A stretch of 64,000 nt of DNA from positions 65,384,800 to 65,448,799 of the forward strand of contig CM049314.1 in NCBI GenBank assembly GCA_026874595.1, written 5' to 3'. The stretch's first letter is position 1; each line of letters starts with the position of its first letter. Made by a program: the position numbers and the translations under genes. This DNA comes from Sipunculus nudus. Lineage: Eukaryota; Annelida; Sipuncula; Golfingiida; Sipunculidae. This document shows positions 33,545 through 45,942 of the stretch, piece by piece. The notes beneath the pieces were generated by a model. It saw nothing but the letters and a program-made list of their open reading frames with translations, ran no database searches and had not been told where the DNA came from.

Positions 33545-36500
33545 AGGGCAACTGTAACAGCCGCATAAAGGGATCCAGATGTGATAAAGCCGAACGAAAT
33601 AAAGGCTTGAGATTAGTCCACTTAAATGTAAACCATCTTTTAAATAAAATTGATGAACTAAGATATTTTTTAACATCTGAAGGGAAAGCGATTGATATAA
33701 TAGGACTCAGTGAAACATTTATGAATAAATCGCACCATGATACTGATATTCAGATTGAAGGATTTAACATGATACGGAGAGATAGACCCGACCGACAAGG
33801 TGGCGGAATTATTGTTTATTTACGTGAATGTCTACAATACGATTACTTAGACAATTTAACTTCAGACACCGAATGCATATGGTTAAAACTGAAATTGAAG
33901 AATAGACGAGATTTGATTTTATGCCATGTATATAGACCGCCTGATTCTTTAGACTGTTGGTATGATGATTTTGAAGAACAATTAATTCAAGCATGTGATG
34001 CAGGTAGATATACTGTTATCATGGGGGACTTCAATGTTAATTTATTAGCAGATTGAAACCACAGGTTAACTGACCTCATGAGTTCCTATGGTTTGACGCA
34101 AGTTATTTCCAAACCAACCCGTGTCACAGAAAATTCAAAAACACTTATAGACCATATCTATGTTTCAAACGATGACTACGTTCTTGAATCAAATGTCTAT
34201 TTTCTCGCTCTCAGCGATCATTTCCCTGTTGGTATCGACTGGAAGGTACCTTGCATAAAGTCCAGAACACATAAATCTATTACCTATAGGGATATGAGTA
34301 AGTTCCAGATTGATAACTTTACATTATCTATTGCAGAATCATTTACACAATCCTTTGTATTTAATGACGCGTAGTCAGATGATGTCCATGAAGCTACTGG
34401 GCAATTCACACGCATATTTAAGAATATTATTGATGCGCATGTACCCATAAAATGTAGGCGAGTAAAACGCATTTCTCAACCAAAATGGTTTACTGAAGAG
34501 ATTAAGAACCTCATACGCGCCAGAGACTCCTTTAAACGCTCTGGTATTTTTTCTCACTACAAGAACTACCGTAATACTGTTGCTAATAGAATTAAACAAG
34601 CGACACGGAATTATTGTCGAGATGTTTTAAATAATTGTGCCGGCGATACCTGTAAATTGTGGCGTCACATGAAAGAGATTATAGGAACCCAGAAGTCGAG
34701 TTCCCCATGTATGAATTTTAACGGTGAAGATTTAACAGACTCAGCTGAAATTGCTACACGTCTAAATTCTCATTTCGCAGAAGCTGTTCATAGATATATT
34801 GATACTAGTGTTACAGACTATGAACCAACACCCGAACTCTTAACATACTTACATAAAAAAGTAGATAACCAAAATAATTTCAATATACCAATGATTTCAT
34901 GTCGATTTGTATACAATGAATTACAGAAACTAGGTACAAACAAAGCGGTAGGCCTAGATGATATCTCCCCTCGATTTCTAAAGGCGGCGGCTTCTCATAT
35001 ACCACCTGTTCTTACGAAAATATTCAATATTTCCTTGAGATCTGGGGAATTCCCCAGATCGTGGAAAAGGGCTAAAGTAAGTGCAATACATAAAGGAAGT
35101 GACGCAAAAAATCCTGATAATTATCGACCGATTTCAGTTCTTAGCTGTTTATCAAAAATACTTGAAAGACACGTTTATAATAACTTCTATAAATATCTAA
35201 CGTCCCACAATCTAATAACTTCGAGTCAATCGGGCTTCAGAACTCAGCATTCATGTCAAACCTGCCTCACAAAAATAGTCAATCATTGGGTTAATTCTAT
35301 TGATCAAGGATATCTTGTTGGTGGCGTAGCAATAGACTTTTCTAAAGCTTTTGATTTAATTCCACACGATATACTTCTTAGAAAACTTCAATTATATGGA
35401 TGTTCAAATACCACTTTGAAATGGTTTGAATCTAACATTTTAGACCGCGTCCAATCCGTTAGTTATCTTGGGCAAATATCAGCTCCCGTTCCTTGTGTGT
35501 CTGGAGTACCACAGGGCTCAATCCTCGGCCCCCTCATGTTTCTTCTTTACATTAATGATTTACCACTTCATCTTACTCATTGTCAAATGGAAATGTATGC
35601 AGATGACACAACATTATATGTATCTGATAAATATGTATCTAGTATTGAGGGAACTCTGAATTCGGATTTATCAAAAGTTAACACACATGGTGCACAACTA
35701 ACCGATTTGTCATCAATACTAAAAAAATACAGGCAATGCTAATATGTTCATCTCAACGTAAGAGACAGATTGAGACAGGCACTCTAAATGTACATATAAA
35801 TGGTGTGATGATACCAAATGTGGATCAAATCAAACTTCTAGGTGTTTACATTGATAGCTCATTGTCTTGGTGTACTCATATCACGCATGTAAATAACCAA
35901 TGTAGTAAGCTATTAGGCCTTTTGTGGGGATCTCAATAGTACCTGAACCGTAGATGTAAAGTATTATTTTACTATTCTTACATATTACCTTCCATCTGTT
36001 ATTGTATAAACATATTGGGACAGGCATGTATCTCATACATAAACAGCCTCTCCCGTATCCAAAAACGGGCTGCGCGTATTATTCTAGGTCTTCCTATAGA
36101 GACCAGTAGTGATGCTATGTTTTATGAATTAAAATGGCTCAATTTTGAGAATGTCGTCCGATATAACACATGTACTCTAATGTTTAAGGTTTTTAACTGT
36201 CTCACTCCTCAGTATATGCTTAGTCTTTTTCCTTTCGAGCCAGAGAACTTTCGATATTCCTTAAGGTCAAATTCTCAGGCAAGACTGGCTCTGCCTTTTG
36301 CTCGCACGGAGACCATGCGGCGGTCCTTCAGATACACGGGTGCCAGTATGTGGAATAACCTTCCAGAATCAGTAAAAGCTTCAGGGGAACTACAATCCTT
36401 TAAACGGGCACTTAAGCAATATTTATTTCAGATACGGACTGACCACAGAGTGTCATCTTAGAATATTTTATTTTTTAGCTACCATGCCATGTATTTTAGT

Positions 36501-36772
36501 TATCTTGAAGATATGCTCAATTTTATCATATAATGTATAATTGTCGACTTTATAATTCCATGTTCTTAGACAGTCGATCATCATTATGTATTTCTGTTTG
36601 AATCAGTTTCTGATTTACATATTGAGATTTTATATGTATTTACCTATGTATGTAGAAAAAAGGTTATTTGTAATAATTCTCGAGGGCCCCAAGTGAGATT
36701 AGTGCCTTGGCACTAATTGGGTTTGTATGATACCCTCGTAAAATAATGTATATAAATAAATAAATAAATATA
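33545..36772 (+). mobile_element. Non-LTR retrotransposon (EN-RT), decayed, 5'-truncated
   Basis: One long ORF2-like region. The endonuclease part (about 33607-34350) shows HLNVNHLLNKIDEL, GLSETF, RQGGGIIVYL, CHVYRPPDS, MGDFNVNLL and SDHFPVGIDW, typical of APE-type nucleases. The reverse transcriptase part (about 34850-35700) shows VAIDFSKAFD, PQGSILGPLMFLLYINDLP and the catalytic YADD (35595-35606). The C-terminal part (35736-36461) has the IQKRAARIILGL and FKRALKQYLF motifs of Jockey/CR1-group elements. Endonuclease and RT are in one frame, broken by TGA at 34054 and TAG at 34372. A frameshift lies near the A7 run at about 35720 and another TAG at 35937. The frame is open upstream of 33607 back to about 33547, where it meets a pentanucleotide TATAT repeat, so the 5' end is truncated. 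The 3' end is a short A-rich (ATAA)n tail at about 36747-36772. It would copy its RNA at a nicked target, but this copy is dead. Confidence 0.92.
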
Positions 36773-37599
36773 TAATATCATGTTATGCTCTACTCTACCC
36801 AACTTAAATATATTTTACTATACTATAATATACTATACTATACCATACTATATACATTAAATATAATGTGCATTTTAACGAAGTAAGAATCATTTAAACT
36901 CGCGGTCTCACTGCATTCCTTGTAGTAACCCATTGCAATTAACGAAATGGATTTACAGAAGGAATGTCATGAGTTTAATTAAATGCATTATTCGTTTATA
37001 GGCAAAACAAAAACAGCTTCCCTGAAGAGTTGTTAACGTTTTAGAGACTGGTTTTATGTCCGGTCAAAAGTCAATTAGCGTGTTGTATCCTTACGTGAAT
37101 GATTATCAGGACATATTGCTTTGCCAGACTCAGAATGGATGAGACTGATTGATGTCCTTTAGTATGGGAGCGTGAGATAAAGGACAGTTGCGTGAAACTC
37201 AGTTCTGATTAAACCGCCATCACGTTGGAGGCAGAAATGGTGTAGAAGCAAAACGGGTGGCCTTAGTTCCTAAATTAAAAATAAAACATAGGTGGGAGTT
37301 TCCTGGTGACGAAAATAACACTTGCCAAGGTGGGCATGTCGAGCTGATGAAAAATTAAACATTGCCCTTTGTAAAAAGAAAGAATTTTATAGCAACACAG
37401 TGGAGTAACTTTTGTCATACAGAATTGTTGAACAGGTTGTTTTTACCACACTTTGCCGAGTTATTGTGCTTTTAACTGAGTGATAGATATGAAAATTTTA
37501 TAACCGTAAAATAGGTGTTATCCCCGCTTATGAATTTGTGGCTATGCGTGGATCCCTTTGTTCCTTGCCATAATTCTGGATTCGGCAAGCACATTACAT

Positions 37600-37870
37600 G
37601 GTTAGATTTTTATTCGGCCCGTTCGTGTGTTCCTGTGTAGGTGTGTTTGTGTGTGCAGATGTATTTGTGTGTGTGTTTGTTTGCAATATAACACACACAA
37701 TAATGAACGGAATATCATGAAATGTTTAGAGCATTTCCTGAATTGGCCAATCGAATCAATTATCGATTAGATTTTGGTGTTTATCCCAAACATGATCCGG
37801 ATCTAGGAACATCTTCAGGGAATATCCATTAATTCGCAAATTCCTAGGTTTATTCGTGCATTCGTGACGG
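37600..37870 (+). repeat. GCCTCCGCC repeat family, copy D
   Basis: Interior of the family (TTCGTGTGTTCCTGTG, TGTTTGTTTGCAATATAAC, AATATCATGAAATG, ATGATCCGGATCTAGG, TTCGTGCATTCG). Followed directly by copy E in reverse orientation. Confidence 0.6.
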
Positions 37871-37871
37871 T

Positions 37872-38150
37872 ACATTTGAGAACATTCCTTGAAAACTTTC
37901 CTGGATCCGGATCACGTTCCGGGTCCACAATAAAAATCTTACCGATTCTTCAATGACCCATTCTCGAAATGGCTTGAACATTTCATGATATTCGGTTCAT
38001 GATTGCGTAAGTTATTTTGTGAAAAAACACACACACACATCCAAACACCACTGAGATTACGTTTATGTTGTGAACAAACACACAAACACACAGTAACACG
38101 TACACACACACACGAACGGGATTGAACGCATACTCTCGTGGCGGAGACAA
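37872..38150 (-). repeat. GCCTCCGCC repeat family, copy E
   Basis: Reverse orientation: CCTGGATCCGGATCACG, AACATTTCATGATATTCGG, GTGAAAAAACACACAC, TTATGTTGTGAACAAAC and GAACGCATACTCTCGTGG, ending at the CGTGGCGGAGACAA terminus. With copy D it forms an imperfect palindrome of about 550 bp. The minus ORFs are repeat-derived. Confidence 0.7.
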
Positions 38151-38319
38151 CCAGATGTGTGACGACATATCCTCCAATCAAGGGTCAACGTGTTGTAATA
38201 CAGTGTCCCGCTTAAAAAAAAAATACGACACACAGGCTCAGTTGCTTAAAATTCTTGCCCTAAAAGCCATGAATGGAATGTTTCCCTGGTTGATAAGGAA
38301 TCACCCTGTGTCACAACGG

Positions 38320-38341
38320 TATATGTATGTATGTATGTATG

Positions 38342-38393
<52 letters not shown>
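38320..38393 (+). repeat. (ATGT)n(AT)n microsatellite
   Basis: Compound tract; the ORFs on both strands through it are artefacts. Confidence 0.95.
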
Positions 38394-38394
<1 letters not shown>

Positions 38395-38769
38395 TAAACA
38401 ATTTAATGCATATTTCCTCGGGTTTCACCCTAACTCTGTGAAGGGTTTCATCAAAATCTGCTAATAACTTTTCAGTTGCTAACAGAAAAACGAATCAACA
38501 AAGCAAGGGCAAAGCTTAATACCTTCCTTTCGGAGGTTTGAAAAGCGACATGAATGCGAAGCAGCTAGGGTATTACCATTTAATGTATGCAGATTAAAAG
38601 TCAACATTAGTGCTCCCATAATGTCAAGTTATTGACATAAGTTTTAAAAACTCTTTAGGGTTTAGAATTTCCAATGCTTGCTTAACTAAGTACGTTGCAC
38701 ATCATCAGTATTCCATTTATGTTCGGACTCCATGATCAGGAGCCACACGCGATTATCTTTGCGTCAACC

Positions 38770-38994
38770 AGGCTCGATGTACCGTGTGTAATCCTCCATC
38801 GCTGGATAGTGACACCGAGGAATCCCCGGAAGGCGCACTCGTTTGTGAGTGAAACACAAATGCAGGGCACATTGAGCCTGCAGAGCGCTCACTCTGGAAA
38901 GGGGCAGACCGTGGAAAATCACACCACCTCGGCTGATATTCGAACTCACGATCTCCCGGTTTTAAGCCCTGTACTCTACCCCTACCCACAGAAG
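38770..38994 (-). mobile_element. tRNA-derived SINE, copy 1
   Basis: On the minus strand the 5' head reads like a tRNA: an A-box-like GGTAGGGGTAGAGT, then a B-box-like GAGTTCGAATATC, followed by a body shared with 59735-59966 (CGAGGTGG..., CAGAGCGCTC and CACAAACGAGTGC blocks in the same order). The copies differ by scattered substitutions and small indels, as for independent insertions of one family. Transcribed by pol III and mobilised by a LINE in trans, as known for SINEs. The overlapping minus-strand ORF is not a gene. Confidence 0.7.
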
Positions 38995-39854
38995 TCAGTT
39001 AGTTATTGACATAACTTACCTGAATATGTCTATTCCACCAATATCCTCAATGCCACGATTCGCGTAGAATACACGGTCTCAGGCAGGCATGCACAGTCAT
39101 GACTTAGTACCCCTGATGCTAATAGTGTTGTTATAAGCAAGATATAGCGATGTCTGGCGTGACTCTGTTCATGTCTGCCGCTGCAAGCGTGTCTCGCAAA
39201 TTATCTGTAAAAGAAGAAATACTAGTTAAATATTTAATTAGAAGGTACTTTGCCAATACAAGTGTACATTTCAGAGGATTTGTCAATTTGCAGCGTGGCG
39301 TTAAGTAAGCTAAACCTTCAGCAAAAATAATATCGATGTACAAAAAAGTATCGGTTATGATTTATTAAGCGTCTTCCACATGATATATGCGATAATTGAC
39401 GATACGATTGGAGGATTATTGACACAGTATAGTGACTTCACTCGCTCAGCTGTGGTTGTTTTTATTATCAGGTCGCCATCCTTTAACTGGATTCCCGATG
39501 CACATTAATAAATATGCGCCGCCTTTATTTGCTGCAAATCCCCTTTTCCAAACCATGTCATTTATAATCAAACAACAATCTTTCTCACTGGATCACACCT
39601 CGGGATCTAAATTAATAGTTAATCTCCAGTGGCACAATTTTCTTTTGTGATGTTTGATAGGATCATTTTAAAATAATTTTCCTCGTATTCATACCTTTTT
39701 TCCCATTAATGAAAATGGCTCATCATAAGGCTTTGGTAAACTGCAGTATTAAATTTCCATCAATGTCAGAAGCGGTGACTGAACCCTTTTGCGCAAGCGC
39801 AGTGACATACTACCTCGTGACAAAAGGTCAGATATGCGCAAGGACGCTTAGAAG

Positions 39855-39980
39855 TATATAAACATCTGACGCTAATAGTTTATTCTCACTGAATACAAAC
39901 GTTCTCAAGCAACACCTTCCCGGCAAACGGACTTACGATCTCAATTGCAGCTGTTTTATACGTTGTTTGTGTCTTGGCGA
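39855..39980 (+). promoter_or_regulatory. TATA promoter plus leader exon paralogous to 27.7 kb
   Basis: TATATAAA at 39855-39862 is followed 33 bp later by an initiator-like TCACT (A at 39888) and, at 39980|39981, by a strong splice donor GGCGA|GTAAGT. The intervening sequence aligns without large gaps to 27675-27770, including bases equivalent to the hydrophobic leader (ACT.. GTTTTATACGTT..). Read in the matching frame it gives LTI-SIAAVLYVVCVLASK, close to the LTINSASVLYVIMVLCVSK of the other locus. The ATG used at 27703 is replaced here by ACC, so this copy lacks an obvious start. It could be a non-coding first exon, a decayed paralogue, or the edge of an unrecognised repeat. A TTGCGCAAGCGCA stretch lies at about 39790. 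Confidence 0.3.
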
Positions 39981-40067
39981 GTAAGTAAAAACCCAGCCCA
40001 AGAGCGTCGACTGTTTATTTCAATTCATCTACCGGAGTAAGCAAACGAGTTTTAAATGAATTACAGT

Positions 40068-40195
40068 GGAACCCGTCCTTAAGGGCACCTTTGTACTAAG
40101 GGCACCTGCTATTTACTGCCACTTACGGGCAGGTCCCGAAATCAATAACCTCCCTACTAAGGGCACCTCTCTATTGCGGGCAAAATGTCCGGTCC
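40068..40195 (+). repeat. TGGAACCC-type repeat with AAGGGCACC modules
   Basis: TACAGTGGAACCCGTCC followed by three TTAAGGGCACC/ACTAAGGGCACC modules. Similar start and module to 16375-16530. Confidence 0.5.
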
Positions 40196-41054
40196 CGCAT
40201 TGTCCGTGCGCAAAATTTTAACAAATGAACAAAGACCCAAAGGAACAACGAACGAGTTGAAACTGTTAATGGCGGATTACTTGACAGATATGCATGGTAT
40301 CATTTTTTACAGCAAGCAATATCGGAACATACAAGCTCTAATTTTATTTATATCAAATATCAATTCTTTACCTTTCTACTTTCTTCTCACGGAGGGACCT
40401 CTTATTCACAAAAGGTTTAATTTTCGCGGTAATTCCCCATTCACGAAACCCTCGCGAACAAAGTGTTAAACACAGTGTTCTGCGAGGTGGCTATAATTCT
40501 AAACACATTCGCATCTGACTGAACGGCGACTCAGCTCCGCAGGCCACAGAAGTACTTATGGAAAACTGGTGATACATTCAGTGTCGGCGATGGTCAAGTC
40601 GTGTAGCATTTGGTATGAAGCTGCGCGCGGTCAACCTATCTTTGCGGTGAGGTCAAACACCTGATTGTCAGGCCGGCAGCCGCAGCGGCAAACATCACCA
40701 GTAATGATAGTGTGCTGTATTCGTTAAGGGCCGCCTGCATCGCTATTAGGATCCACTCTCACGGACGGCTGATATCCCATTAATCTTACTATCAGTTATA
40801 AAAGGTTTTCGCTGTACCTTCCTATCAAGTACCTGGATTTTTCACTGTACCTGTCTATCGAGTACCTGGATTAATATAAAAAGTCTGCGGAGGTTGTGAC
40901 TTAGGATGGCAACACCTGCGCTCACCTGTTGGTTACTAAGTAACCCCTGAACTTTCGCTAAAAAGGTCACCCTTATATATCATAGAGCGTCTGCTAAATA
41001 ATTCTTTCTCGGATGCATGGGAGGTTTTGCACGCGGTATTGTCATTTGTCTTGC

Positions 41055-41056
<2 letters not shown>

Positions 41057-41122
<66 letters not shown>
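41057..41122 (+). repeat. (TA)n microsatellite
   Basis: About 33 units, longer than the paralogous tract at 43226. Confidence 0.95.
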
Positions 41123-41127
<5 letters not shown>

Positions 41128-41800
41128 ATATATATTTATATATGAGGTGGGTCCTTTTACAAGAGTTCTATTACCATTGCTATGTATTATTATTACTTCC
41201 TTTTCCATCTATTTCTATTACTTTTAATTTTAATTATACAGCATTTTTCATCTATAACAATTAGTTTTACTGTTACATGGTCTCACATACCATCAATATT
41301 ACTATATTCCATACTGTCAAAAAGTGGGATATTAGCATACCATCATTTGGCTCTATACCTTACCCAATATCTGTAGATGAACCTAACTTGTTCATATATT
41401 TATATTATAAATAAATAAATAATAATAATTAAATATATTATAAATAAATTATAATATTTTATGATTAATTGACATTGTCTGGAATACGTGTGTACATTTC
41501 GGAACAGTTCTAATCTTAAATTATTCTTTTCTCCCGTTTTTAATCAAACCAAGCTAATCAAAATGTTTTGAAACATTCCAACCAACGCCATATAAAAATT
41601 TTATTATTCCATCTGCCAATATTTAAAAAAAACTGATGTAAATTACTTTTATTTCTAAATCACAACATACATGGACAGAATATTGGCAAGGTTAGAGTCG
41701 TGACAATTTAATTTGATACATTCTTTAGTCCAGATTTGATGCTGATATAACTGGTGAGATCTTCCCCGATGTGGTGTGTGACAGAACGGAAGGACTAAAC

Positions 41801-42540
41801 CAGTGACGTAGTCCAGTCCGAATACATGTCCGATTCCAGGCCACTCGGGTTCGAGTCCAAGTCCGATTCATTTAGGATTGAGTTCAGCACCTTCTTCGAG
41901 TCCGATTAATTTATAGTCTGAGTCAGAGTCAATACAAATCGTCATAGGCCAAAAAATAAAAAGGTATGGTTCTCGGGCACTTTTTTTCGTGAACTATTGC
42001 GGGCGGGCGATATTTTATTTTTTTTTACCTTTTTTGTAGGTTTCGATAAAAATGTCATATGATCAAGGAAAAGAATAAAATAACAGATTATTTTTTGCCA
42101 AACAGGTAAAAACACTACATAACAAAGGAAATCTGATCAAAATTTTATTATTTTATCTTCTTGAAAGATGAAAATCAAAATAAAATTATTTGATGGGGGG
42201 GGGGGGGGGGGTGTTAAATTGCCGCGGGCAGTGCCTGAGTACCATACCTTTTATTTTTTTTTTGGTCTTTTTAAAAGAATTTACAAAGGATATCTGAAAT
42301 AATCTGAGATACATTTTATGTTAGTATACACTGCTCTTTACTTGAATGTTTAATTAGCTTTTGTAATATTTTGTTAGTACACAAAATCTTTTTATAATTT
42401 GTGACAGAGTTGTTTTTTTTCTACTTGACTTGAAACAGACTCGGCTTGAAACTCATTTACAAGTCCAAGTTCAGGACCCTCGAGTCCCAGTCCGAGCCCT
42501 TAAAATGGACTCGAGTCTGGAATTAATTCCTACATCACTG
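41801..42540. mobile_element. hAT-like MITE, first duplicate
   Basis: Ends CAGTGACGTAG and CTACATCACTG are inverted repeats (one mismatch in 11), starting with the CAGTG usual for hAT elements. A perfect 8-bp duplication GACTAAAC flanks it (41793-41800, 42541-42548). Subterminal GAGTCCGA/TCGGACTC words recur in inverse orientation. No transposase. Confidence 0.85.
41948..42267. mobile_element. GGTATGGTTCTC MITE nested in hAT element
   Basis: Inverted ends GGCCAAA...AAAGGTATGGTTCTCGGGCAC and GTGCCTGAGTACCATACCTTTT...TTTGGTC. A run of 17 G (42195-42211) lies at the inner side of the right arm. Related to 47840-48173 and 48910-49232. Confidence 0.75.
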
Positions 42541-43223
42541 GACTAAACTAAAATATTCGAGGGAAATATATAATTTTGTCAATCCTGATTATAAAAACTA
42601 GTAAAACTAGTAATTCTTTGTACAATGAACATGTGCATTCAAACTTGATTCATGTTCTTTCGAATGGGTATCCAAGAGGCAGATCCAGAGTATCGGAGAG
42701 GAAGGGTGGGGGGGGGGGATACCTTAAAGGGGCCTATTCCAATATCTGAAGTCTATTAATTAAAGGTGATCCCTTAAACATTTGATATAAATAGACCTGA
42801 AACTCCGGTCCCAAAGCACACAGTTTATTCGCTTTTTTGTATTCACTTATTTATAAAATGTGGCAGGCTGTCAATGAACAAAGGTATAAACACAGTGTTC
42901 CGCCTGCATCGCTATTAGGATCCACTCTCACGGACGGCTGATATCCCATTAATCTTACTATCAGTTATAAAAGGTTTTCGCTGTACCTTCCTATCAAGTA
43001 CCTGGATTTTTCACTGTACCTGTCTATCGAGTACCTGGATTAATATAAAAAGTCTGCGGAGAGTGTGACTTAGGATGGCGACACCTGCGCTCACCTGTTG
43101 GTTACTAAGTAACCCCTGAACTTTCGCTAAAAAGGTCACCCTTATATACCATAGAGCGTCTGCTAAATAATTCTTTCTCGGATGCATGGGAGGTTTTGCA
43201 CGCGGTATTGTCATTTGTCTTGC

Positions 43224-43225
<2 letters not shown>

Positions 43226-43264
<39 letters not shown>
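43226..43264 (+). repeat. (TA)n microsatellite
   Basis: About 19 units; paralogue of 41057-41122. Confidence 0.95.
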
Positions 43265-43270
<6 letters not shown>

Positions 43271-43926
43271 ATATAATATATATTTATATATGAGGTGGGT
43301 CCTTTTACAAGAGTTCTATTACCATTGCTATGTATTATTATTACTTCCTTTTCCATCTATTTCTATTACTTTTAGTTTTAATTACACAGCATTTTTCATC
43401 TATAACAATTAGTATTACTGTTACATGGTCTCACATACCATCAATATTACTATATTCCATACTGTCAAAAAGTGGGATATTAGCATACCATCATTTGGCT
43501 CTATACCTTACCCAATATCTGTAGATGAACCTAACTTGTTCATATATTTATATTATAAATTTAAAATAAATAAATTATAATATTTTATGATTAATTGACA
43601 TTGTCTGGAATACGTGTGTACATTTCGGAACAGTTCTAATCTTAAATTATTCTTTTCTCCCGTTTTTAATCAAACCAAGCTAATCAAAATGTTTTGAAAC
43701 ATTCCAACCACCGCCATATAAAAATTTTATTATTCCATCTGCCAATATTAAAGAAAAACTGATGTAAATTACTTTTATTTCTAAATCACAACATACATGG
43801 ACAGAATATTGGCAAGGTTAGTGTCGTGACAGTTTAATTTGATACATTCTTTAGTCCAGATTTGATGCTGATATAACTGGTGAAATCTTCCCCGATGTGG
43901 TGTGTGACAGAACGGAAGGACTAAAC

Positions 43927-44663
43927 CAGTGACGTAGTCCAGTCCGAATACATGTCCGATTCCAGGCCACTCGGGTTCGAGTCCAAGTCCGATTCATTTA
44001 GGTTCGAGTTCAGCACCTTCTTTGAGTCCGATTAATTTAGAGTCTGAGTCAGAGTCAATACAAATCTTCATAGGCCAAAAAATAAAAAGGTATGGTTCTC
44101 GGGCACTTTTTTTCGTGAACTATTGCGGGCGGGCGATATTTTATTTTTTTACCTTTTTTGTAGGTTTCGATAAAAATGTCATATGATCAAGGAAAAGAAT
44201 AAAATAACAAATTATTTTTTGCCAAACAGGTAAAAACACTACATAACAAAGGAAATCTGATCAAAATTTTATTATTTTATCTTCTTGAAAGATGAAAATC
44301 AAAATAAAATTATTTGATGCGGGGGGGGGGGGGGGGGTTAAATTGCCGCGGGCAGTGCCTGAGTACCATACCTTTTATTTTTTTTGGTCTTTTTAAAAGA
44401 ATTTACAAAGGATATCTGAAATAATCTGAGATACATTTTATGTTAGTATACACTGCTCTTTACTTGAATGTTTAATTAGCTTTTGTAATATTTTGTTAGT
44501 ACACAAAATCTTTTTATAATTTGTGACAGAGTTGTTTTTTTTTCTACTTGACTTGAAACAGCCTCGGCTTGAAACTCATTTACAAGTCCAAGTTCAGGAC
44601 CCTCGAGTCCCAGTCCGAGCCCTTAGAATGGACTCGAGTCTGGAATTAATTCCTACATCACTG
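43927..44663. mobile_element. hAT-like MITE, second duplicate
   Basis: Same element carried by the segmental duplication; GACTAAAC at 43919-43926 and 44664-44671. Confidence 0.85.
44073..44389. mobile_element. GGTATGGTTCTC MITE, duplicate copy
   Basis: Equivalent of 41948-42267 in the second duplicate; G17 at 44321-44337. Confidence 0.75.
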
Positions 44664-45824
44664 GACTAAACTAAAATATTCGAGGGAAATATATAATTTT
44701 GTCAATCCTGATTATAAAAACTAGTAAAACTAGTAATTCTTTGTACAATGAACATGTGCATTCAAACTTGATTCATGTTCTTTGGAATGGGTATCCAAGA
44801 GGCAGATCCAGAGTATCGGAGAGGAAGGGTGGGGGGGGGGGGGGGATACCTTAAAGGGGCCTATTCCAATATCTGAAGTCTATTAATTAAAGGTGATCCC
44901 TTAAACATTTGATATAAATAGACCTGAAACTCCGGTCCCAAAGCACACAGTTTATTCGCTTTTTTGTATCCACTTATTTATAAAATGTGGCAGGCTGTCA
45001 ATGAACAAAGGTATAAGGCAAAAATAGGACGGGAAATATTGAAAAAGTGAGATAAAGTTGGAAAATGGAAGAAAAAAAAGTACGACTAAATTAGAAATAA
45101 GACCACATGAAATTACAATATGGGTTCTTGCTTATTCTTAATGCACAAATATAAAATCGCAAAGGTGATATTATTGAGCACGCAGTTAAACTAACTTTAC
45201 GTGGCACTCAGTTTGTACATGCAGTTTTGAGATCACATGTTGATCAAAATTGCCAAAAATAATTTACTTAAAAAACACAATATCACAGTTTTTCAGAACA
45301 TTTTGACACCGTATGTTACAGTGCAAAACAAATGAAGGAAAAAGAATTGAAAAAGTAGGATAGAGATAAAAAAAAGAGAAAATAGGATAGAGATAATAAT
45401 GTATATTAATACTAGTATAATCCTTGTAACAAGTGTTTTGCAACAAGTGATCTACCTTTCAACTTCAGCACAACTAAAAACTTCAGGTTTTATTGATTTT
45501 CTGTTTGGATACTTTGGCGCATATAAACCTACCTTGTTTACTAACATCATGTAGATAAAGAAGCTCATTCATCCATCACAGGTGTGTTGTGAGAACCTTT
45601 ACTCAATAGGCAATCTGCAGTTGATTAATATTTACAAACAATGCGAAAGGTAATAGGTCCTTGCATCCGTAGCCGTCATGACACTTCACTGACACAAAAG
45701 AATCTCAATACATGAATATACTCCGCGTAAGATATTTTTTCTTTCATACTGAGTTCTAGTGCATACAGGCTCTTAACCAACGACCCTTTTTCTAGACAAA
45801 TCTTATGCATGGCGGGGGCTTTTT

Positions 45825-45942
45825 TTGGGGTCAGAGCCCCCCCCCCCTCCCCCCGCTCTTAACCAACGACCTTTTATAAGACAATTTTTATGACACCCGT
45901 TGACCCCTCCCTGCAAAAAATCCTGGATCGACGCCTGTAGTG
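45825..45942. mobile_element. Fragment of CAGGCGCGGATCC MITE family
   Basis: C run (about 45838-45857), TTAACCAACGACC, TGACACCCGTTGACCCC and the end CCTGGATCGACGCCTG match the element at 57760-57919 in order. The left end is unclear. Smaller remnants: 23650-23700 and 24590-24625. Confidence 0.5.

Larger units (their letters stand above)
40469..42899 (+). repeat. Tandem segmental duplication, copy 1
   Basis: From 40731 this segment recurs from 42900 at an initial offset of 2169 bp with roughly 98% identity by eye. AAACACAGTGTTC at 40469-40482 recurs at the junction (about 42887-42899), so the duplicated unit probably began near 40469 and copy 2 lost about 249 bp (40483-40731). It contains a TA tract (41057-41122), a hAT-like MITE (41801-42540) and a nested MITE. 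Confidence 0.9.
42900..45015 (+). repeat. Tandem segmental duplication, copy 2
   Basis: Second copy of the segment, ending at TGAACAAAGGTATAA. It differs by a shorter TA tract (43226-43264), G-run length and scattered substitutions. Both transposons are present at equivalent places, so they predate the duplication. Confidence 0.92.

Noticed and set aside
41182-43524. 64-codon ORF conserved in both duplicates (MYYYYFLFHLF...)
   Set aside because: Identity reflects the recent segmental duplication; A+T-rich low-complexity sequence beside a TA tract.
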